18,337 nucleotides of DNA from UBA6770 sp965661115 (GTDB taxonomy: Bacteria; Bacteroidota; Bacteroidia; Flavobacteriales_G; Salibacteraceae): assembly GCA_965661115.1 (NCBI GenBank), contig CBFICO010000045.1, positions 1-18,337 of the forward strand. Reading direction: 5' to 3'. Positions 14,750-18,337 of this stretch are shown here, one piece after another. Position numbers and translations under genes: made by a program. Under the pieces are notes generated by a model that did no database searches, was not told the origin of the DNA, and saw nothing but the letters and a program-made list of their open reading frames with translations. Every line of letters starts with the position of its first letter. The first letter of the stretch is position 1.

Positions 14750-15171
14750 TGTCAATAAACGAAAGACAAGACGAGCTAATTGAAGAGTTTTCCATGTTTG
14801 ATGATTGGATGGAAAAGTACGATTACATCATTGATATGGGTAAAGATGTTGAGGGAATTCCAGAAGACTTAAAATCAGAAGATTACATAGTTAAAGGATG
14901 CCAAAGTAGAGTATGGTTGGTGCCTTCCAAAGAAGGAGAGCTCTTGCATTTTCAGGCCGATTCAGATGCCATAATTACAAAAGGTATAGTGGGTATGGTC
15001 GTTCGTGTGCTGAGCAGCGCCACGGCAGATGAAATATTGAAGGCAGATTTATACTTTGTAGATAAAATTGGCTTAAAAGAGCATTTATCTCCAACTCGTT
15101 CAAACGGATTAGTATCCATGATTAAAAAGATAAAAACCTACGCTTTGGCGTATTCAGCAAAAGCAATTTAA
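14749..15171 (+). CDS. sufE: Sulfur acceptor/enhancer protein SufE
   Basis: SufE accepts persulfide sulfur from SufS and delivers it to SufB. The acceptor cysteine is C51 in KGCQSRVW (49-56), the same position as in E. coli SufE. The N-terminal FDDWMEKYDYIIDMGKD and the ADSDAIITKGIVGMVVRVLS core (71-90) match the family. At 140 residues it is full length. It starts inside the sufS stop (TAATG) and is followed after a single base by the DUF59 gene, so sufS-sufE-DUF59 is one tightly coupled block. Confidence 0.97.
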   Translation: MSINERQDELIEEFSMFDDWMEKYDYIIDMGKDVEGIPEDLKSEDYIVKGCQSRVWLVPSKEGELLHFQADSDAIITKGIVGMVVRVLSSATADEILKADLYFVDKIGLKEHLSPTRSNGLVSMIKKIKTYALAYSAKAI

Positions 15172-15172
15172 A

Positions 15173-15484
15173 ATGGACAAAAAAGCAATTGAAAATACAG
15201 TAATTGAGGTTTTAAAAACCGTTTTCGACCCTGAGATTCCTGTCGATATTTATGAGCTGGGCCTAATTTACGACATTGCTGTTAGTGATACATCTCAAGT
15301 GGATGTGCTAATGACACTTACTTCCCCAAGCTGTCCGGTTGCAGAAAGTTTGCCTGCCGAAGTAGAAGAAAAAGTTAAAGGGATTCAGATAGTGAGCGAC
15401 GCTAAAGTTACCATCACCTTTGACCCACCATGGGAAAAAGATATGATGAGCGAAGAAGCACAATTAGAACTAGGATTTATGTAG
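15173..15484 (+). CDS. DUF59/MIP18-family Fe-S maturation protein (SufT-like)
   Basis: This small protein belongs to the MIP18/DUF59 family, members of which (SufT, PaaD, eukaryotic CIA2) help mature Fe-S proteins. The hallmark DPEIPVDIYELGLIY is at 19-33, and TSPSCPV (51-57) carries the conserved C54. VTITFDPPWEKDMMSEEAQLELGFM closes the domain, as is usual. Its place at the end of the suf operon, one base after sufE, fits a late maturation or repair role. At 103 residues it is the single-domain form, without the N-terminal extension of SufT from Gram-positive bacteria, so I leave the symbol blank. Confidence 0.93.
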   Translation: MDKKAIENTVIEVLKTVFDPEIPVDIYELGLIYDIAVSDTSQVDVLMTLTSPSCPVAESLPAEVEEKVKGIQIVSDAKVTITFDPPWEKDMMSEEAQLELGFM

Positions 15485-15491
15485 AATTACG

Positions 15492-15545
15492 CCCGCAGAT
15501 AGCGCAGATATGCACAGATTTAAAATCTGCGAAAATCTGCGGGAG
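15492..15545 (+). repeat. AAATCTGCG-type repeat with inverted arm, upstream of the DUF2480 gene
   Basis: This is the most complete copy. A left arm CCCGCAGATAGCGCAGAT (15492-15509) pairs with ATCTGCGAAAATCTGCGGG (15525-15543) around a 15-base loop, giving a strong hairpin. It ends in GGGAG (15541-15545), nine bases before the ATG at 15555. The copies before sufC and sufS look like right arms only, or degenerate versions. It occupies most of the 70 bases after the DUF59 gene. Confidence 0.88.
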
Positions 15546-15554
15546 ATTAATCTT

Positions 15555-16070
15555 ATGAGTAACGAAAAAGAAATAGTAAACCGAGTAGCAAATTCTGGGC
15601 TAATTCAACTAGACATGGCTGATTTCTTTCCGTCTCAAGAAATAGTTGAATACGACATAGCTCAGAACCTTTGGCAGGGTATTGCTCTCAAAGAAAAAGA
15701 GTTCAGAGCATTCATTAAAGACCACGATTGGTCGGCATATAAGAGCCAACACGTAGCACTCATTTGTTCTGCTGACGCAATTGTTCCTAGCTGGGCATAT
15801 ATGCTGTTGAGTTCTGCATTACAAGACCACGCAACTTCAATCCATTTTGGCGCAAAACAAGAAGTGGAACAACAACTTTTAATTCAGTCAATAGAAGCAA
15901 TAAACCCTGAAGATTATATCGATCGAAGAATCGTAATAAAAGGTTGTGGAGACAAGCATGTTTCGGAGGCAGCGTGGGTAAAAATCACCAATATATTACA
16001 GCCAGTAGCCAAGTCGATAATGTACGGAGAGCCCTGTAGTACTGTGCCCGTGTTTAAACGGTCACGTTAA
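15555..16070 (+). CDS. DUF2480 family protein, last gene of the suf operon
   Basis: The 171-residue product matches the DUF2480 family, known mainly from Bacteroidota, whose function is not established. The opening INR-like segment EIVNRVANSGLIQLDMADFFP and the closing KGCGDKHVSEAAWVKITNIL ... MYGEPCSTVPVFKR are the recognisable blocks. C131 and H135 (GCGDKH) and C161 (EPCSTVP) could form a metal or cluster site, but this is inference. It has no signal peptide and so is cytoplasmic. The start is set at 15555. An ATG at 15510 in frame lies inside the hairpin repeat and would add 15 repeat-coded residues. No clear terminator follows within 100 bases. Confidence 0.88.
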   Translation: MSNEKEIVNRVANSGLIQLDMADFFPSQEIVEYDIAQNLWQGIALKEKEFRAFIKDHDWSAYKSQHVALICSADAIVPSWAYMLLSSALQDHATSIHFGAKQEVEQQLLIQSIEAINPEDYIDRRIVIKGCGDKHVSEAAWVKITNILQPVAKSIMYGEPCSTVPVFKRSR

Positions 16071-16172
16071 TTTCCACTTATAATTTCAAATCAACCGATT
16101 AAATATTTAAACCATAAAAACACCGCCGACTCGTTTTCACCATCGTTCAATTGTTCTACTTTAATCATCAAA

Positions 16173-16970
16173 ATGAGAGCACTTATCATATTCATATCAC
16201 TCTATCTTATATCCAACCTTGCTTTTGGTCAAGATGCGCTATTCAATCATTTTGGAAAGGCAGAAGGGTTAACCAGCAATGAGGTTTACGATATTTCTCA
16301 AGATGCTGATAATAGAATTTGGGTAGCCACTAGTAAAGGCTTAGTCAAATTAGAAGGGTTAAGCTTTAACGCAATTCCGAAAAGTACTTCACTTAAAGGA
16401 AGTGTTATAGTTGGTTTTTATAATGCCAATGATCAATTAGGTTGTTATACATCCGATTGAAAACTCTTTCAATTTAGAAACAATAGGCTCAACCCAATTG
16501 CACTATATACACAATAATTGGCGGAGGCTTTTTTAGGTAAGATTTTAAATCAAGTTTCGGCCAATAATACCGGAGACATTTGGTTGTCCAACGTTATTGG
16601 GGGTGGGTTAACTCAAATACAGTCAAGTAACCGAAAATTGGTTCAGTACTATGTTAATGGTGATTATTTCTATTTCGTAAAACAGTTAGAAGACGATAAA
16701 TTCATCGCAGGAAGTTCAAAGCCCATAGACCAATCATCTAACCAATTAAAAGTCTTTTTTAAAGAGTTAGAGCTTGAAATACCACTCAGTGGATACTCGC
16801 TATTTAATAAAAGCAAGTTCGCGGTTATGAGTAATAAATCTTACTTGTTTAGCGCAGGAGCCGAGGTAATAAATTTTGATCGAAAGGGCATTTTAGCAAG
16901 TCTTTTTACAGAGAAAAAAGTGGAGTGTTTATTTGAAGATAGCCGTTATGAGACCTATTGATTTGGATAA
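16173..16970 (+). pseudogene. Regulator-propeller sensor gene broken by in-frame stops
   Basis: The start encodes a signal peptide (residues 1-19, MRALIIFISLYLISNLAFG) and then a classic two-component regulator propeller repeat: FGKAEGLTSNEVYDISQDADNRIWVATSKGLVKLEG. The same frame then meets TGA at 16458 and TAA at 16515, yet homology-like sequence continues in frame: KLFQFRNNRLNPIALYTQ between the stops and then NNTGDIWLSNVIGGGLTQIQ after them. A further TGA at 16959 sits where W is expected (FEDSR..TY-stop-FG), followed by TAA at 16968. No frameshift is needed. The lesions look like point mutations (for example GGA or TGG to TGA, CAA to TAA). The kinase or output half is missing. It was probably a propeller-type sensor kinase. 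Confidence 0.8.
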
Positions 16971-16996
16971 CTTTTAGAATTAATTATTACCTAGAG

Positions 16997-17023
16997 CGTC
17001 ATTCCCCTGAAAACGGGAATCTC
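16997..17023 (+). repeat. CGTCATTCCC palindromic repeat, fourth copy
   Basis: CGTCATTCCC and GGGAATCTC flank a short spacer, as in the copies at 4232-4258 and 5491-5517. It lies directly after the broken sensor gene and may mark the junction where its 3' part was lost. Confidence 0.8.
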
Positions 17024-17074
17024 AAAATAAATTTACAGTGTATCATAGAGACAATAAATACATAAATCAAAAAC

Positions 17075-17106
17075 AAACCCCTTATTTTTTAAGGGGTTTA
17101 TTTTTA
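17075..17106 (+). terminator. Rho-independent terminator
   Basis: AAACCCCTTA and TAAGGGGTTT (17075-17084 and 17090-17099) form a perfect 10-bp stem with a five-T loop, followed by ATTTTTA. It is nearly symmetric, with an A-rich left flank, so it may also work on the other strand. It separates the broken sensor gene from the small exported protein gene. Confidence 0.85.
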
Positions 17107-17152
17107 TACAATATTCTCCAGCAATTTTGGTTAATAAGGAAATTTTAAAATC

Positions 17153-17449
17153 ATGAAGTATTTAACTATCAGTTCATTAATCGCTAGTTTATTTTTATTT
17201 AATACTTGCGAAAAGGTTGCAGGAGTAAAGGGCGAAATCGATAAAGATTGTACAGGGTCATACTTAAGAATAGAAGATACCGACTTGAGGATTTGTAACT
17301 CCAATTCAGTAAAAGATTACCCGAGCGGAACACAGGTAAAAGTTACGTATTCAAATACAGAGTCCTGCAAAGAATCAAACGAAATTGTTTGTTTAATGTA
17401 TCGCGAATACGACGGCGATATTTACATTAAAAAGATTGACAGACTTTAG
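17153..17449 (+). CDS. Small exported cysteine-containing protein of unknown function
   Basis: This is a 98-residue product with an N-terminal export signal (MKYLTISSLIASLFLFNTC). C19 could be a lipidation site, but FNTC is a poor lipobox because Thr is unusual at -1. The mature part (about 75 residues) has four cysteines, C33, C48, C72 and C80, which may form two disulfides. It also has short beta-like strands (SYLRIEDTDLRIC, QVKVTYS, IYIKKI), suggesting a compact beta domain in the periplasm or on the outer membrane. I cannot name a family. The ATG at 17153 follows a terminator and an AT-rich leader. Its stop codon overlaps that of the convergent kinase gene by two bases. Confidence 0.8.
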   Translation: MKYLTISSLIASLFLFNTCEKVAGVKGEIDKDCTGSYLRIEDTDLRICNSNSVKDYPSGTQVKVTYSNTESCKESNEIVCLMYREYDGDIYIKKIDRL

Positions 17450-18337
17450 TGATTATAAATAGGAAGGGTAACCGTAAATTGGGAGCCCTTTCCTAATTCG
17501 GAGCTAACTTCTATAGTTCCTTTTGCGCTTTCTAGCATACCTTTAACCATCGCTAAACCTAATCCGGTGCCCCTGGATTTTGTGCTGAAATTAGGTTCAA
17601 AAATGCGATGCAACTTCTCGCTTTCAATTCCACTTCCGTTATCCGAAACAACAATCGAAACAAGGTTCCCATTTTCTAAAACAGAAAGTTTAATTTTACC
17701 CTTTTCTCCTTCTGGAATCGCTTCTAAGGCGTTGGTAATTAGATTGGTAAAAATCCGGTTTAAATGAGATTTATCGATATAAACGATCGGATTAGTATTT
17801 CCTGATTCAAAAGTAATATTCGCTTTATCGTGCTCAAATAGTTTAATTTCATTTATTAAATTCTTGCAAAGGTCAATTGGCTCAGGGTTTGATTTGTTGA
17901 GCTGAGCAAAATTTGAAAACTCAGTTGCTATATCCGATAGGGTGTCTATTTGTTGAGTCATGGTTTTATTAAACCTTTCGAGTCGCTCTGAAAAGTCTTC
18001 CTTCCCATCTTTCCAGCTTCTATCCAGTTGTTGTACAGACAATTTCATAGGCGTCAGTGGATTTTTTATTTCGTGAGCTACTTGCCTTGCCATCTCTCTC
18101 CAAGCACCTTCGCGTTCGCTTTTTGCCAACAACTCTGCGCTGTGTTTTAGCTCCCTTACCTTTTTGTTGTATTCGTTCACTAATTCACCAATCTCATCTT
18201 TTTTATCCCAACTTATTTCCTCGTTGTTTTCGGTTAAGCTGAGTGCACGCAAGCGTTGTGTAATGTTTTGTAATCCTCTGGTTATATAATTAGATAAGAA
18301 AAAGGCCACGGCTAACCCTCCAAGCATCATAATTAGG
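17446..18337 (-). CDS. Sensor histidine kinase, NtrY-like, C-terminal part (cut by window edge)
   Basis: This is a membrane-bound kinase of a two-component system. The frame is open to the right edge, so the Met at 18330 is probably internal. Counting from it, a membrane segment (about 1-17) is followed by a HAMP-like linker (18-70). HisKA is next, with the phospho-acceptor H86 in ARQVAHEIKNPLTPMKLS. The HATPase domain carries N-box N196/N200 (IFTNLITNALEA), G1 DNGSG (230-234), F box FEPNFSTK (244-251) and G2 GTGLGL (254-259). The H-box EIKNPLTP plus HAMP pattern is typical of NtrY-type kinases, often paired with a NtrC-type regulator, but no regulator is in the window. It is convergent with the small exported gene. 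Confidence 0.93.
   Translation of the reverse strand, partial: LIMMLGGLAVAFFLSNYITRGLQNITQRLRALSLTENNEEISWDKKDEIGELVNEYNKKVRELKHSAELLAKSEREGAWREMARQVAHEIKNPLTPMKLSVQQLDRSWKDGKEDFSERLERFNKTMTQQIDTLSDIATEFSNFAQLNKSNPEPIDLCKNLINEIKLFEHDKANITFESGNTNPIVYIDKSHLNRIFTNLITNALEAIPEGEKGKIKLSVLENGNLVSIVVSDNGSGIESEKLHRIFEPNFSTKSRGTGLGLAMVKGMLESAKGTIEVSSELGKGSQFTVTLPIYNH

Noticed and set aside
4505..15171. A functional sulfur-supply link between the D-cysteine desulfhydrase homologue and the suf operon
   Set aside because: The genes are several kilobases apart on opposite strands with unrelated genes between them. SufS/SufE already provide the sulfur route.
11422..15545. CRISPR-like array from the repeated AAATCTGCG units
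   Set aside because: Units are about 9 bases and contiguous, with no spacers of constant length, and copies are kilobases apart between suf genes. No cas genes are present.
15510..15554. ATG start for the DUF2480 gene adding 15 residues
   Set aside because: It lies in the loop and arm of a hairpin repeat also found upstream of other genes, so it is unlikely to be coding.
16458..16517. Programmed recoding (selenocysteine or readthrough) in the propeller gene
   Set aside because: Both TGA and TAA interrupt the frame, no supporting hairpin is evident, and the output half is missing, so decay is simpler.

Overview
The window is AT-rich chromosomal DNA that looks like a Bacteroidota bacterium, most likely a flavobacterium-like one. 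This placement is inference. It rests on a Bacteroidota-type SUF operon with a DUF2480 gene, TAnnTTTG-type promoter motifs, a regulator-propeller sensor remnant, and several families of short dispersed intergenic repeats. No phage, plasmid, CRISPR array, rRNA or tRNA was seen, and no mobile-element gene. Most of the window is housekeeping.

Left part (1-2607, mostly + strand): the 3' end of recG, an AlkA-type DNA glycosylase, and a D-2-hydroxyacid dehydrogenase. Both flanking intergenic regions hold a GC-rich palindromic repeat family. Middle part (2608-8851, - strand): a coiled-coil protein of unknown function, a secreted GH73 glucosaminidase with LysM domains, a PLP-dependent ACC deaminase/D-cysteine desulfhydrase homologue, a membrane-anchored SRPBCC plus GyrI-like protein with a clear terminator, a MarC-family membrane protein, thiL, and a decayed TPR gene whose 3' remnant abuts the thiL promoter.

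Right part (9038-16070, + strand): a complete SUF iron-sulfur assembly operon in the order sufA, sufB, an unnamed gene, sufC, sufD, sufS, sufE, sufT-like DUF59 and DUF2480. SufS and SufE supply persulfide sulfur. SufBCD is the scaffold. SufA and the DUF59 protein probably act in transfer or maturation. The unnamed gene and the DUF2480 gene are the least understood members. Three breaks in this otherwise tight operon (before sufC, sufS and DUF2480) are filled by a repeat built from AAATCTGCG-like units. Each repeat ends in GGGAG a few bases before the start codon, which also affects start-site choice.

End part (16173-18337): a regulator-propeller sensor gene broken by several in-frame stops, a terminator, a small exported Cys-containing protein, and the 3' part of a NtrY-like histidine kinase whose stop codon overlaps that of the small gene. 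I do not see a wholly new system. The best leads are the sufB-sufC interloper, the repeats at operon starts and gene ends, and the two decaying genes.
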